Made by a program: the position numbers and the translations under genes. Positions 1 through 9,673 of a stretch of DNA of 33,850 nucleotides are shown here, piece after piece. The DNA is from Anoxybacillus pushchinoensis (GTDB taxonomy: Bacteria; Bacillota; Bacilli; Bacillales; Anoxybacillaceae), in contig NZ_FOJQ01000028.1 of NCBI RefSeq assembly GCF_900111795.1, positions 1 to 33,850 of the forward strand, written 5' to 3'. The stretch's first letter is position 1, and each line of letters opens with the position of its first letter. The notes beneath the pieces are model-generated. The model was not told the DNA's origin and searched no databases. It saw only the letters and a program-made list of their open reading frames with translations.

Positions 1-268
1 ACCAACTAGCTAATGCGCCGCGAGCCCATCCTGTAGCGGCAGCTTGCGCCGCCTTTCAACGAAACGTCATGCGACATTTCGTGTTATCCGGTATTAGCAC
101 CGATTTCTCGGTGTTATCCCCGTCTACAGGGCAGGTTGCCCACGTGTTACTCACCCGTCCGCCGCTAACGATTCAAAAGCAAGCTTTTGAATCGTCCGCT
201 CGACTTGCATGTATTAGGCACGCCGCCAGCGTTCGTCCTGAGCCAGGATCAAACTCTCCATAGAAAGT
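1..268 (-). rRNA. rrs: 16S ribosomal RNA, 5' portion (cut by the window edge)
   Basis: The reverse complement contains the universal 16S 5' segment (GAGAGTTTGATCCTGGCTCA, followed by the ACGAACGCTGGCGGCGTGCC block), then the variable V1 helix and the GGCGGACGGGTGAGTAACACG block, running off the left edge in the GCATTAGCTAGTTGGT region. The mature 5' end is put near 268 by analogy with Bacillus 16S. About 270 nt of roughly 1,550 are present. The gene follows lysS in the same direction, as rrnJ does in B. subtilis, so this is probably the head of a complete rrn operon. Identity is certain; the exact 5' end is not. Confidence 0.97.
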
Positions 269-300
269 TTATCTCTCTAGCTTCATACGCTTTTCGCTTC

Positions 301-319
301 GTTCAGTTTTCAAGGAACA
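301..319 (-). promoter_or_regulatory. rrn leader boxA-like antitermination element
   Basis: The minus strand reads TGTTCCTTGAAAACTGAAC between the rrn promoter and the 16S gene. It closely resembles the TGTTCTTTGAAAACT element found in Bacillus rrn leaders, where boxA recruits Nus factors for antitermination of rRNA transcription. The position, about 35 nt before the mature 16S end, is appropriate. The role is inferred from the family. Confidence 0.6.
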
Positions 320-346
320 TGTTTGTCGTTTTTAAGCGACTTTTTC

Positions 347-375
347 AATATAACATTTAGTGTTTTCTTTGTCAA
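347..375 (-). promoter_or_regulatory. rrn P2-type sigma-A promoter
   Basis: On the minus strand a perfect -35 TTGACA (370-375) is followed by a 17-bp spacer and the -10 TATATT (347-352). The sequence just upstream is A/T-rich, as expected of an UP element. This is the stronger and 16S-proximal of two promoter-like sites, and it would start transcription near position 340. Confidence 0.85.
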
Positions 376-426
376 CACTTTTTTCTTTTGTTTTTTTACA
401 TGTTATTTTTAACACGGACGTTTAGT

Positions 427-456
427 AATATATCATATTTGTTCATATTTAAGCAA
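427..456 (-). promoter_or_regulatory. rrn P1-type sigma-A promoter (candidate)
   Basis: The minus strand has TTGCTT (451-456), an 18-bp spacer and TATATT (427-432), lying 80 bp upstream of the stronger promoter. Tandem P1/P2 promoters at about this spacing are usual for Bacillus rrn operons. The -35 is only a partial match, so this is a candidate. Confidence 0.5.
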
Positions 457-473
457 GATGTTTTTTACTTTCT

Positions 474-512
474 TTTGAAAAAATGAGTGAGGAAAAAACA
501 CCTCACTCATTA
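474..512 (-). terminator. lysS factor-independent terminator
   Basis: A perfect 10-bp stem (501-510 pairing with 483-492, ATGAGTGAGG arm) with an 8-nt loop lies just after the lysS stop codon and is followed on the minus strand by a run of six T. It would end the folate-dusB-lysS transcript before the rrn promoters. Confidence 0.9.
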
Positions 513-525
513 AATTTCCAAACGA

Positions 526-2034
<1,509 letters not shown>

Positions 2035-2047
2035 TTATTTTTTAAGA

Positions 2048-2075
2048 CATACTGTCAGCTTAAGCTGACAGTATG
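2048..2075. repeat. 28-bp perfect palindrome between dusB and lysS
   Basis: The sequence from 2048 to 2075 equals its own reverse complement (arm CATACTGTCAGCTT). It starts five bases after the dusB stop. In RNA it would form a near loopless hairpin. On the minus strand it is followed by TCTTAAAAAAT, not a T-run, so it is a poor terminator for dusB; on the plus strand it is followed by CTTTTT. It may act as a processing or stability hairpin, a weak terminator, or a protein-binding site. Confidence 0.8.
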
Positions 2076-2079
2076 CTTT

Positions 2080-3081
2080 TTACACTTCCATCACAACATC
2101 GCTTTCTTTTGCCTCAACTTCTTCTACAAAATTCATAAGCAACGCCACAAGCTCATCGCGCGTTTGACATTCGTTAATGGCGTTGCGCACTTTAGCGTTT
2201 CCACGAATACCTTTCAAATACCACGCAGCATGTTTGCGCATTTCTTTCACAGCGATATACTCATTTTTCAGAGCAATTAAGCGATCCAAATGTAAAATGC
2301 AAACTTCAATTTTTTCGCGAACAGATGGCTCCGGAATGAGCTCGCCCGTTTCTAAATAGCGAACCGTACGATAAATCATCCACGGATTACCGAGAGCAGC
2401 CCGGCCAATCATCACACCATCGACACCGGTTTGTTCTAACATTCGCTTCGCATCTTGAGGAGTTTGCACATCACCGTTACCGATGACAGGGATGTTAACC
2501 GCTTCCTTCACTTGTTTAATGACGTTCCAGTCTGCTTTTCCTTCATACATTTGTACACGCGTTCGACCGTGAACAGCCACAGCTTTTCCACCTGCCCGTT
2601 CTACCGCTTGGGCATTCTCAACAGCATAAATATGATTTTCATCCCAACCGATTCGCATTTTTACCGTGACAGGCTTCTCCACCGCATCGACGACGGCGGC
2701 TACCATGTCGTAAATTTTATTTGGATCTAACAACCACTTTGCTCCCGCGTCACACTTCGTAATTTTTGGAACAGGGCATCCCATGTTAATATCAATAATA
2801 TCGGCGTTCGTATGTTGATCTACATATTTAGCGGCTTGTACAAGCGTCTCTTTTTCCCCACCAAAAATTTGCAAGCTCAATGGTTTTTCACGCTCGTCAA
2901 TATAAAGCATGCCCATTGTTTTTGGGTTATTAAATAAAATCGCTTTATCGCTAACCATCTCTGCACAAACAAGTCCTGCACCAAACTCCTTTACAGTTAG
3001 ACGAAATGCTGAATTACATACCCCTGCCATCGGTGCAAGTACAACAGGGTTATTAATTTGTACATTTCCGATTTTAAACAT
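2080..3081 (-). CDS. dusB: tRNA-dihydrouridine synthase DusB (YacF)
   Basis: This is an FMN-dependent enzyme that reduces specific uridines in tRNA to dihydrouridine. The 333-residue TIM-barrel protein shows LAPMAGVCNSAFR at the N-terminus (flavin site), the NMGCPVPK catalytic-cysteine motif near residue 100, the VKMRIGWDE strand, HGRTR, and IGNGDV/GVMIGRAALGNPW phosphate-binding loops. The start at 3081 (MFKIGNV) is preceded by GAAAGGAGGGAG; an upstream in-frame extension is inside folK and not supported. It overlaps the folK stop by 8 bp, so it is translationally coupled. B. subtilis has a small regulator gene, yazB, between folK and this gene; it is missing here. Confidence 0.96.
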   Translation of the reverse strand: MFKIGNVQINNPVVLAPMAGVCNSAFRLTVKEFGAGLVCAEMVSDKAILFNNPKTMGMLYIDEREKPLSLQIFGGEKETLVQAAKYVDQHTNADIIDINMGCPVPKITKCDAGAKWLLDPNKIYDMVAAVVDAVEKPVTVKMRIGWDENHIYAVENAQAVERAGGKAVAVHGRTRVQMYEGKADWNVIKQVKEAVNIPVIGNGDVQTPQDAKRMLEQTGVDGVMIGRAALGNPWMIYRTVRYLETGELIPEPSVREKIEVCILHLDRLIALKNEYIAVKEMRKHAAWYLKGIRGNAKVRNAINECQTRDELVALLMNFVEEVEAKESDVVMEV

Positions 3082-3610
3082 TAAACTCCCTCCTTTCGTA
3101 AAGTTGTTCCTCGACCGCTTCACGACTCTTCCATATGCGAACCCCTTGATGTGACAACTGGTCAATGTAAGAACGTAAAGGACGTTGAACAGACGGAATG
3201 ATCAGTGATTCATCTATTTCAAATAACGGGATTAACACAAACGCCCGTTCAAACATGCGCGGATGTGGAATAATAAGTTGTTCTGTTTCAATATTTTCGT
3301 GATTATATAACAAAATGTCAAGGTCTAACGTCCGCGGCCCCCAACGAACTTTCCGCTTACGGCCAAACATTTTCTCGATGTTCATTGTCGCTGTTAATAA
3401 AGCTAGCGGGGATAGTGATGTACTGACTTTCACAACCATATTTAAAAAACACGCCTGATCAACGTATCCAATAGGATCTGTTTCATAAACGGAAGATGTC
3501 GCTAAAACAGAAATACATTCATGGTCATGTAACGCTTTCACTGCTTGAAGCAAATATGCAAAGCGATCCCCTATGTTTGATCCTAACGCAATATAAGAAA
3601 TATGTTCCAT
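3074..3610 (-). CDS. folK: 2-amino-4-hydroxy-6-hydroxymethyldihydropteridine pyrophosphokinase
   Basis: It transfers pyrophosphate from ATP to hydroxymethyl-dihydropterin, giving the substrate that FolP joins to p-aminobenzoate. At 178 residues it is normal in length. Diagnostic motifs are YIALGSNIGDR at the N-terminus, the FLNMV strand, the signature RWGPRTLDLDILLY (about residues 88-101, with the metal-binding DLD aspartates) and HPRMFERAFVLIPL. It starts two bases after the folB stop, with GAGAGGACG inside the end of folB as ribosome binding site, and it overlaps dusB. Confidence 0.97.
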   Translation of the reverse strand: MEHISYIALGSNIGDRFAYLLQAVKALHDHECISVLATSSVYETDPIGYVDQACFLNMVVKVSTSLSPLALLTATMNIEKMFGRKRKVRWGPRTLDLDILLYNHENIETEQLIIPHPRMFERAFVLIPLFEIDESLIIPSVQRPLRSYIDQLSHQGVRIWKSREAVEEQLYERREFNV

Positions 3611-3612
3611 TT

Positions 3613-3975
3613 CTAACGTCCTCTCGTAATTTCAACCGCCACATAAGCATAATGACCTTTAATTGGTGGATTAGGCTTTGTCACCTTCACTGTACACGAT
3701 GACGCTGTTTCATACGCGGATAAAATTTGCTCAGCAATCTGTTCTGCTACCGCTTCAATAAGTCTAAAAGGCTTGCCTTCAACGATGCTTTGACATATGT
3801 CGTATATATGCGCGTAATTAATCGTTTCGCTCAAATCATCAGTAATGCCTGCTCTTTGTAAGTTCGTTTCGATTGTGACATCAACATAAAAACGTTGGCC
3901 AAGTTTATTCTCCTCCGGAAACACCCCATGATAACCGTAAAATTCCATTTGACTAATGTAAATTTTATCCCGCAT
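3613..3975 (-). CDS. folB: dihydroneopterin aldolase
   Basis: It cleaves 7,8-dihydroneopterin to hydroxymethyl-dihydropterin and glycolaldehyde, directly before FolK. The 120-residue protein carries MEFYGYHGVFPEENKLGQRF at the N-terminus, the INYAHIYD segment and VKVTKPNPPIKGHY at the C-terminus, all typical of the tunnel-fold FolB octamer; the catalytic Lys is in the KPNPP region. The start at 3975 (MRDKIYI) has AAGGTGA at good spacing and matches family length. An upstream in-frame extension to 4002 lies inside folP and is not supported. It overlaps the folP end by 11 bp. Confidence 0.96.
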   Translation of the reverse strand: MRDKIYISQMEFYGYHGVFPEENKLGQRFYVDVTIETNLQRAGITDDLSETINYAHIYDICQSIVEGKPFRLIEAVAEQIAEQILSAYETASSCTVKVTKPNPPIKGHYAYVAVEITRGR

Positions 3976-4801
3976 TTTCTTCACCTTTTCCAAGCATTGC
4001 ATCCATCATTTTAGCCATTCGAGCAATCGGTAAAACATCGTGCACACGAACAATGTGCACTCCTTTTGCAATGCCTAGGCAAACAGTTGCTCCTGTTCCT
4101 TCTAGTCGGTCATGAACTGGCAGATCAAGCACATGACCGATAAATGATTTTCGCGATGTTCCTAACAAAATAGGATAACGAAGCACAGCAAGCTCGTCCA
4201 ATCGGCGCATCACTTGTAAATTATGTTCAACTGTTTTCGCAAATCCGATACCCGGGTCAATAATGATTTGCTCGTCTTTTACACCAGCCTGCTTCACTAT
4301 ATGAACGCTCTCTCTTAAATCATGAATTATATCTGAAATGAGATCTTTATAATTGCGATCGTGACGATTATGCATTAATACGATAGGCACACCGTAAGTA
4401 GCCGCTACTTCAGCCATACTCGAGTCTGCTTTCGCCCCCCAAACATCATTAATCATCGTCGCTCCTACCTCAATGGCTTGCTTCGCTACTTCCGCTTTAT
4501 ACGTATCGATCGAAATGGGCACATCAACCGCACGGGCAACCGCTTTTACGACCGGAATTACACGACGCAACTCTTCTTCAAGCGATACCTTCTCAGCCCC
4601 CGGACGAGTTGATTCCCCACCAATATCAATGATATGTGCCCCTTCAGCTACAAGTTGCTTAGCCCGTTCAACCGCCTGCTCTACATGACAAAACTTTCCC
4701 CCATCAGAAAAAGAGTCAGGTGTGGCATTTAAAATCCCCATAATAATCGTTTGTTTTTTTAAATGGAGCTTATGTTTTCCGCAGTAAATAACATCAATCA
4801 A
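3965..4801 (-). CDS. folP: dihydropteroate synthase
   Basis: It condenses p-aminobenzoate with hydroxymethyl-dihydropterin pyrophosphate, the step blocked by sulfonamides. The 278-residue TIM barrel shows MGILNATPDSFSDGGKF (pterin/pyrophosphate loop), IDIGGESTRPGA, SIDTYKAEVA, INDVWGAK, DPGIGFAKT, LLGTSRKSFIG and VRVHDV, so all conserved loops are intact. The likely start is a TTG at 4801 that overlaps the pabC stop (TTGA arrangement), with AAAGGGTGAG upstream; the first ATG would cut into the first core strand. It sits between pabC, which completes p-aminobenzoate, and folB/folK, which make the pterin. Confidence 0.95.
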   Translation of the reverse strand: MIDVIYCGKHKLHLKKQTIIMGILNATPDSFSDGGKFCHVEQAVERAKQLVAEGAHIIDIGGESTRPGAEKVSLEEELRRVIPVVKAVARAVDVPISIDTYKAEVAKQAIEVGATMINDVWGAKADSSMAEVAATYGVPIVLMHNRHDRNYKDLISDIIHDLRESVHIVKQAGVKDEQIIIDPGIGFAKTVEHNLQVMRRLDELAVLRYPILLGTSRKSFIGHVLDLPVHDRLEGTGATVCLGIAKGVHIVRVHDVLPIARMAKMMDAMLGKGEENAG

Positions 4802-5667
4802 TGAGTGTTCTCACCCTTTCTGTCATACCTCGTCCATAATTGTTTTGTAAACGATGCGTACGCATACTTCAGCCGGCTTGTAATTTCCCCACATTTCCCG
4901 GGATATATATCACCATCCAATCGACAAACCGGCACAATTTCTTGGATGGAATTCGTTAAAAATATTTCATCTGCTTCTTTAAGATGTTGTAATACATAAA
5001 ATCCTTCTTGTACATGAATGCCCCACGAACACAACAAATCTATCACAAACATTCGTGTAACACCATTTAAAATACCCGTTTGCACCGAAGGAGTATATAC
5101 GACACCATCTTTTGCCCAAAAAACGTTTGAAACGATTCCCTCTGCTACAAATCCGTCTTGTGTAAGGAAAATACCTTCCACGTGTGCATCTTTGCCGATT
5201 TCCCACTTACCTAAAATATTGTTCAAATAATGGTGTGACTTCAAACGGATATACCCTTCTGGTGTATTTCTTCTTATTCGTAACGTTTGGCAAACTTTTT
5301 CCTCTGCAAACGTCGGAACAGGTTTCATGTACATAATAACCGTTGGCGCTGTGTATTTATCCACTTGTAACCCCACATCACCAACACCAGCCGATATATT
5401 TAAACGCACATATGCATCGCGATAACCGTTTGCCTCCAACAGTCGGGAGAGAATATGCATCACTTCGTCCCGCGTTATAAAAAACGAGATGTTTAACATA
5501 TTTAACCCATCGTGAAGGCGCGTTAAATGATCGTCAAGTAAAAAAGGATGTCCATCATATACGCGAAACGTTTCAAACAAACCGAGTCCATACATAAAGC
5601 CGTGATCAAATGGGGAAATGCGAGCATCTTCCTTCGTCACGATTTGTCCGTTAACATAAATAAACAT
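4798..5667 (-). CDS. pabC: 4-amino-4-deoxychorismate lyase (PLP fold type IV)
   Basis: It removes pyruvate from aminodeoxychorismate to give p-aminobenzoate. The 289-residue product belongs to the branched-chain aminotransferase/D-alanine aminotransferase fold: SPFDHGFMYGLGLFETFRVY at the N-terminus, LKSHHYLNNILGK with the candidate PLP lysine (near residue 145), EGIVSNVFW, and GILNGVTR for phosphate binding. The family also contains D-amino-acid and branched-chain transaminases; the position between pabA and folP decides in favour of PabC. The ribosome binding site is weak (AAAGTGATG), so translation may depend on coupling with pabA, 12 bp upstream. Confidence 0.93.
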   Translation of the reverse strand: MFIYVNGQIVTKEDARISPFDHGFMYGLGLFETFRVYDGHPFLLDDHLTRLHDGLNMLNISFFITRDEVMHILSRLLEANGYRDAYVRLNISAGVGDVGLQVDKYTAPTVIMYMKPVPTFAEEKVCQTLRIRRNTPEGYIRLKSHHYLNNILGKWEIGKDAHVEGIFLTQDGFVAEGIVSNVFWAKDGVVYTPSVQTGILNGVTRMFVIDLLCSWGIHVQEGFYVLQHLKEADEIFLTNSIQEIVPVCRLDGDIYPGKCGEITSRLKYAYASFTKQLWTRYDRKGENTH

Positions 5668-5679
5668 GCGCCATCACTT

Positions 5680-6249
5680 TCACTTATATAACGTAATAAA
5701 ATTTTTAAGCATTTCTAAGCCAAACTCAGTCATAATTGATTCGGGATGAAATTGAACACCTTCAACAGGCAACGTTTTATGACGAATCGCCATAATTTCT
5801 CCTCCCTCCGTCCATGCGGAGATCTCAAAACAATCCGGTAATGTGTCCCTTTTTACAATTAAAGAATGATACCGAGTAGCAACAAACGGATTAGGAATGT
5901 GTTCAAAAATTGTTTTTCCATCGTGGAAAATCGTTGATGTTTTTCCGTGCATTAGACGCTCTGCTCTTACCACTTCACCACCGAATACTTGAGCGATAGA
6001 TTGATGACCGAGACATACACCGAAAATAGGAATTTTTCCAGCAAAATATTGAATGGCCTCCATACTAATTCCAGCTTCGTTTGGACTACATGGACCAGGC
6101 GAAATCATTAAAAAATGCGGTTGAAGTTGTTCAATTTGCGCAATCGTCACTTCATCATTTCGTCTGACAATGAGCTCTTCGCCTAATTGACCTAAATATT
6201 GGACTAGATTATACGTAAACGAATCGTAATTATCAATCATTAAAATCAT
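5680..6249 (-). CDS. pabA: glutamine amidotransferase for p-aminobenzoate (and probably anthranilate) synthesis
   Basis: It releases ammonia from glutamine for PabB, and in Bacillus also for anthranilate synthase TrpE, so the protein is called both PabA and TrpG. The 189-residue class I amidotransferase has [17 protein letters not shown] at the N-terminus, [11 protein letters not shown], the nucleophile motif [15 protein letters not shown] (Cys near residue 79) and the His-Glu pair in [11 protein letters not shown]. The start at 6249 has GAGGTGA upstream. An in-frame extension to 6333 lies inside pabB and is not supported. GAG/AAG triplets overlap the ribosome binding site and may be a TRAP target (see the separate entry). 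Confidence 0.96.
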   Translation of the reverse strand: MILMIDNYDSFTYNLVQYLGQLGEELIVRRNDEVTIAQIEQLQPHFLMISPGPCSPNEAGISMEAIQYFAGKIPIFGVCLGHQSIAQVFGGEVVRAERLMHGKTSTIFHDGKTIFEHIPNPFVATRYHSLIVKRDTLPDCFEISAWTEGGEIMAIRHKTLPVEGVQFHPESIMTEFGLEMLKNFITLYK

Positions 6250-6251
6250 TT

Positions 6252-6298
6252 CGCTCACCTCATACTTAATTGTACATGCTCTTCTTCGCTCAGCTCTT
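6252..6298 (-). promoter_or_regulatory. candidate TRAP-binding repeats over the pabA ribosome binding site
   Basis: In the mRNA ahead of the pabA start there are two clusters of spaced triplets: GAG-CU-GAG-CG-AAG followed by another GAG, then after 11 nt AAG-UAU-GAG-GU-GAG, the last GAGGUGAG being the ribosome binding site itself. In B. subtilis the tryptophan-activated TRAP ring binds GAG/UAG repeats over the trpG(pabA) start in this same operon and represses translation. The match here is incomplete (five GAG, two AAG, one long gap), so this is a candidate. Confidence 0.4.
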
Positions 6299-7679
6299 TT
6301 GCTTTCCATAAGGCAAATGCTTTCTTTAAACATTCTTTGTACTCATATTCCGGTTGGGAATCAATAACAATTCCCGCCCCTGCTTGTACATATGCAAGGC
6401 CATCTTTAGCAACCATCGTGCGAATCGCAATATTTAACTCCATGTCACCATTAAATGCAATCCAGCCGATTGAGCCAGTATAAATACCACGCCGAACAGG
6501 TTCAAGTTCTTCGATAATTTCCATCGTCCGTACTTTCGGCGCCCCTGTGATCGTTCCCCCAGGGAAAACAGCCGCTATCACATCAAATGCATCTTTTCCT
6601 TCCGCTAGCTGCCCAGAGACGTGTGAAACGAGATGCATAACATGGGAATATTTCTCAATGACCATAAACTCATCTACCTTTACTGTCCCGTATGCACATA
6701 CACGTCCAAGGTCATTACGCTCAAGATCCACGAGCATCACATGCTCCGCTCGTTCTTTTTCGTTTGCTAATAAAGACTGAGCAATTTGTTCATCTTCTTG
6801 AATAGTTTTACCGCGCGAACGTGTTCCTGCAATTGGGCGGGTGCTTATACATTTTCCTTTCTTTTTGACGAGCAACTCTGGGGAGCCGCTTACGATTTGA
6901 AATTCAGGAAAATGCATGTATGCCATATACGGCGATGGATTTAATGTACGCAACTTTTCATAAATCGAAATAGGATGCGTAAATAGCCGTCTTGACTGTC
7001 GAACGGACAAGTTTACTTGAAATACGTCCCCTTGTGCAATATAATCCCGTACCTTTTCGACCGCTTCCATAAACTGTTCCTCGCTCATCGATACCGATTC
7101 TTCTTTCTCGTAGCTTGGAATAAACGGACGAGAAACATCAGAAGTGTCCATTGTCCACAGCTTTTCATATTGCTCAAGACGTTGACGCGCTTTCTGTTCT
7201 TCTCCATCTACGTAATGAGTAATCAAATAAAGAGCCGACTCTTCGTGATCATATACAAACACATCATCAAACACTAAGAAATACAAATCAGGCACTTGTA
7301 AATCGTCACGTGCGATTGAAGGAAGCTTTTCGATGTAACGGGCACAATCATAACTAATATATCCGATGGCTCCACCTTGGAAATCAGGACCTTCTTCTCG
7401 CGAATCGACTTCCCATTGACTGAACCACGTTTTTAAAGATTTCAATATATTTCCTTCAAACGTTTCTGTACAATGTTTTTGCCACACTGTTAATTTGTCG
7501 TTTTTCCCAATGATCACAGCAAAAGGATGTAAGCCGATAATGCTATATCGACCGTCCCGACCGCTCTCAAGTAAGACATGGTGCAATTGTTGTCGTGCCA
7601 ACGCCTTATATTGTGAAAACCAATCGCGATGTGCGTACGAGACCTTTTTCATCATTGTCCGTCGCCTCTGCTTGCTCAC
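6255..7679 (-). CDS. pabB: aminodeoxychorismate synthase component I
   Basis: It converts chorismate plus ammonia to 4-amino-4-deoxychorismate. The 474-residue protein has the N-terminal anthranilate-synthase-I-type domain ([18 protein letters not shown]) and the C-terminal chorismate-binding domain: [75 protein letters not shown] and GAGIVIDS. The RPIAGT Pro-Ile-Ala-Gly-Thr segment distinguishes it less clearly from TrpE, but the operon does. A GTG at 7679 has AGGAG at 8 nt spacing and gives the family length; a GTG three codons upstream is too close to the same AGGAG. It is the first gene of the pab-fol operon. Confidence 0.95.
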   Translation of the reverse strand: MSKQRRRTMMKKVSYAHRDWFSQYKALARQQLHHVLLESGRDGRYSIIGLHPFAVIIGKNDKLTVWQKHCTETFEGNILKSLKTWFSQWEVDSREEGPDFQGGAIGYISYDCARYIEKLPSIARDDLQVPDLYFLVFDDVFVYDHEESALYLITHYVDGEEQKARQRLEQYEKLWTMDTSDVSRPFIPSYEKEESVSMSEEQFMEAVEKVRDYIAQGDVFQVNLSVRQSRRLFTHPISIYEKLRTLNPSPYMAYMHFPEFQIVSGSPELLVKKKGKCISTRPIAGTRSRGKTIQEDEQIAQSLLANEKERAEHVMLVDLERNDLGRVCAYGTVKVDEFMVIEKYSHVMHLVSHVSGQLAEGKDAFDVIAAVFPGGTITGAPKVRTMEIIEELEPVRRGIYTGSIGWIAFNGDMELNIAIRTMVAKDGLAYVQAGAGIVIDSQPEYEYKECLKKAFALWKAKELSEEEHVQLSMR

Positions 7680-7742
7680 AGATGTCACTCCTCTCCATCA
7701 GTCCATACGCTTATTGTACAACGAACGGACGGAAACAATCAC

Positions 7743-7776
7743 GAAAAAAAATTCGGCAAGAAGCTTCTTGCCGAAT
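7743..7776 (-). terminator. cysK factor-independent terminator
   Basis: The 26-bp perfect palindrome at 7751-7776 (arm ATTCGGCAAGAAG) starts directly after the cysK stop codon and is followed on the minus strand by eight T. It separates cysK from the pab-fol operon. Confidence 0.93.
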
Positions 7777-8703
7777 TTATTCTTCAAATTGGTATAACGC
7801 CGTGCTTAAATAACGCTCGCCGTTGCTCGGAATGATGGCTAATACTTTCTTTCCTTTTCCTAGTTTTTTCGCTACTTGCAACGCCACATGGATCGCTGCA
7901 CCGGATGAAATGCCTCCCAAAATTCCTTCTTGACGAGCAGCTAAACGAGCAGCTGCAAACGCTTCTTCTGTTTTTACCGTAACTACTTCATCGTAAATGG
8001 ATGTATTTAAAATGTCCGGAACAAAACCTGCTCCAATTCCTTGTATTTTATGTGGCCCTGGCTTTCCGCCAGAAAGTACAGGAGAATCCGCTGGTTCAAC
8101 CGCATAAATTTTAATGTTCGGATATGCTTGGCGCAACACTTCTCCTGCCCCTGTGATCGTTCCACCCGTTCCAATGCCAGCTACAAAGGCATCTAGTTGA
8201 TCGCCCATTTGCTCAACAATTTCTTTCCCTGTTGTTAAACGGTGTACTTCTGGATTCGCTTCGTTTTTAAATTGTTGAGGCATAAAATAACCGTGCTCTT
8301 GCGCTAGCTGCTCCGCCTTTTGAATAGCCCCACGCATTCCTTCGCTACCCGGCGTCAGCACAAGCTCCGCCCCGTAAGCACGAAGTAAATTACGGCGCTC
8401 TAGGCTCATCGTATCCGGCATGACGAAAATAGCTTTATATCCTTTCGCAGCAGCGACCATCGCTAATCCAATGCCTGTATTTCCGCTTGTTGGTTCAATG
8501 ATCGTATCGCCCGGTTGAATTTTTCCAGCTTTCTCAGCTGCTTCAATCATTGCTAGTGCAATCCGATCTTTGACACTGCTTCCCGGATTCATAAACTCTA
8601 GTTTTAAATATACGTCTGCGCTGTCTTCATCAACGATGCGATTCAACTTTACTACCGGTGTTTGCCCAATCAACTCTGTAATCGATTGTACTACACGTGC
8701 CAT
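7777..8703 (-). CDS. cysK: cysteine synthase A (O-acetylserine sulfhydrylase)
   Basis: This PLP enzyme makes cysteine from O-acetylserine and sulfide; in B. subtilis it is also the partner of the repressor CymR. The 308-residue product shows [23 protein letters not shown] (PLP lysine near residue 45), [29 protein letters not shown] (phosphate cradle) and GISSGAA. The start at 8703 has GAGGTGG at good spacing; the ATG three codons upstream is too close to it. The gene has its own promoter and terminator and so is a single-gene unit. B. subtilis has yacD between hslO and cysK; it is missing here. Confidence 0.97.
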   Translation of the reverse strand: MARVVQSITELIGQTPVVKLNRIVDEDSADVYLKLEFMNPGSSVKDRIALAMIEAAEKAGKIQPGDTIIEPTSGNTGIGLAMVAAAKGYKAIFVMPDTMSLERRNLLRAYGAELVLTPGSEGMRGAIQKAEQLAQEHGYFMPQQFKNEANPEVHRLTTGKEIVEQMGDQLDAFVAGIGTGGTITGAGEVLRQAYPNIKIYAVEPADSPVLSGGKPGPHKIQGIGAGFVPDILNTSIYDEVVTVKTEEAFAAARLAARQEGILGGISSGAAIHVALQVAKKLGKGKKVLAIIPSNGERYLSTALYQFEE

Positions 8704-8716
8704 TTCATCCACCTCT

Positions 8717-8740
8717 AATCCCGAGTATTTTTATCGAATT
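8717..8740 (-). promoter_or_regulatory. candidate CymR operator before cysK
   Basis: Just downstream of the cysK -10 region the minus strand reads AAAAATACTCGGGATTA. It resembles the half of the CymR box that ends in TCGGAATT, and CymR is known to repress cysK-type genes in Bacillus when cysteine is plentiful. One base differs from the usual GGAATT. The assignment rests on resemblance and position only. Confidence 0.4.
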
Positions 8741-8747
8741 TGTAACT

Positions 8748-8776
8748 AATTTATCAGTTATTTTCGAAATTGTCAA
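8748..8776 (-). promoter_or_regulatory. cysK sigma-A promoter
   Basis: The minus strand has a perfect TTGACA (8771-8776), a 17-bp spacer and TAAATT (8748-8753). It lies in the gap between the hslO stop and cysK, with the -35 four bases after the hslO stop codon. Confidence 0.88.
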
Positions 8777-8780
8777 TCAT

Positions 8781-9668
8781 TTATTGTTGTTTTGCTAATT
8801 TTTTTAACTCCTCAAGATCTTCGACTGAAAATGTGTACGTTTCGTTACAAAAATGACAAGACGCCTCAGCCTTTCCTTCTTCATCAATCATTTGCTGAAT
8901 TTCTTCTACCCCTAAGCTAATGATTGCATCTGCTACACGCTCACGCGAACAGCGACAAACAAAAGATACAGGCATCTTCTCGAGAATGTTCACATGTTGT
9001 TCTCCACCAAGCAGTTCGTATAAAATTTGTTCTGGCGTCAAACCACTTTCGATCATTTTGGAGATTGGTGGAATCGCCGCTAAACTTTTTTCAATATTCG
9101 CAATCGTTTTTTCTTCTGCCCCCGGCATGAGTTGTAAAATAAAACCACCGGCCGCTAATATTGTATAGTCACGGTTAACTAACACTCCCACACCAACGGA
9201 TGATGGTGTTTGTTCAGAAGAGACAAAGTAATATGTAAAGTCTTCACCAAGCTCCCCGGAAACGAGCGGGACTTGTCCTGTAAAATAGTCGCGCAATCCT
9301 AAGTCTTTCACTACAGTCAATGTTCCGTTTGTTCCAACCGCCCGAGCAACATCAAGCTTTCCGTTTGCGTTTAGCTCAAAATGCACGTGCGGATTTGATA
9401 CATAGCCGCGCACCTGACCTTTTGCGTTGCTATCGACAAGAATATGTCCGATCGGACCCCCGCCCTCAATTTTAATGGTAATTTGACTATCACCTTTTAA
9501 CATCGCTCCCATCATTACACCTGCCGTCATGGCGCGACCCAATGCTGCCGAAGCTGTTGGCCATGTTTGATGGCGACGTTGAGCTTCGCGAACCGTTTCT
9601 GTTGTTCGCACGGCATATGCCCGCACTTGACCATCATACGCGAGCGCTTTCACTAAATAGTCTGTCAT
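8781..9668 (-). CDS. hslO: redox-regulated chaperone Hsp33
   Basis: This cytosolic holdase is switched on by oxidation and unfolding. The 295-residue protein (YacC in B. subtilis) contains the N-terminal substrate domain ([57 protein letters not shown]) and the C-terminal zinc/redox switch: CRC near residue 236 and CHFC near residue 267, so all four cysteines are present. The start at 9668 has AAAGGTGA nine bases upstream; a GTG three codons earlier directly abuts that site. It begins 5 bp after the coaX stop and is co-transcribed with it. Confidence 0.96.
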   Translation of the reverse strand: MTDYLVKALAYDGQVRAYAVRTTETVREAQRRHQTWPTASAALGRAMTAGVMMGAMLKGDSQITIKIEGGGPIGHILVDSNAKGQVRGYVSNPHVHFELNANGKLDVARAVGTNGTLTVVKDLGLRDYFTGQVPLVSGELGEDFTYYFVSSEQTPSSVGVGVLVNRDYTILAAGGFILQLMPGAEEKTIANIEKSLAAIPPISKMIESGLTPEQILYELLGGEQHVNILEKMPVSFVCRCSRERVADAIISLGVEEIQQMIDEEGKAEASCHFCNETYTFSVEDLEELKKLAKQQ

Positions 9669-9673
9669 AGCTG

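Noticed and set aside
69-263. Plus-strand open frame of 64 codons at the left edge
   Set aside because: It is antisense to the 16S rRNA gene; the reverse complement matches universal rRNA sequence.
7700-7750. A firm sigma-A promoter for the pab-fol operon
   Set aside because: TACAAT is present at a suitable distance upstream of pabB, but no -35 hexamer better than a weak TGATTG is found, so it is left out of the feature list although some promoter must exist there.
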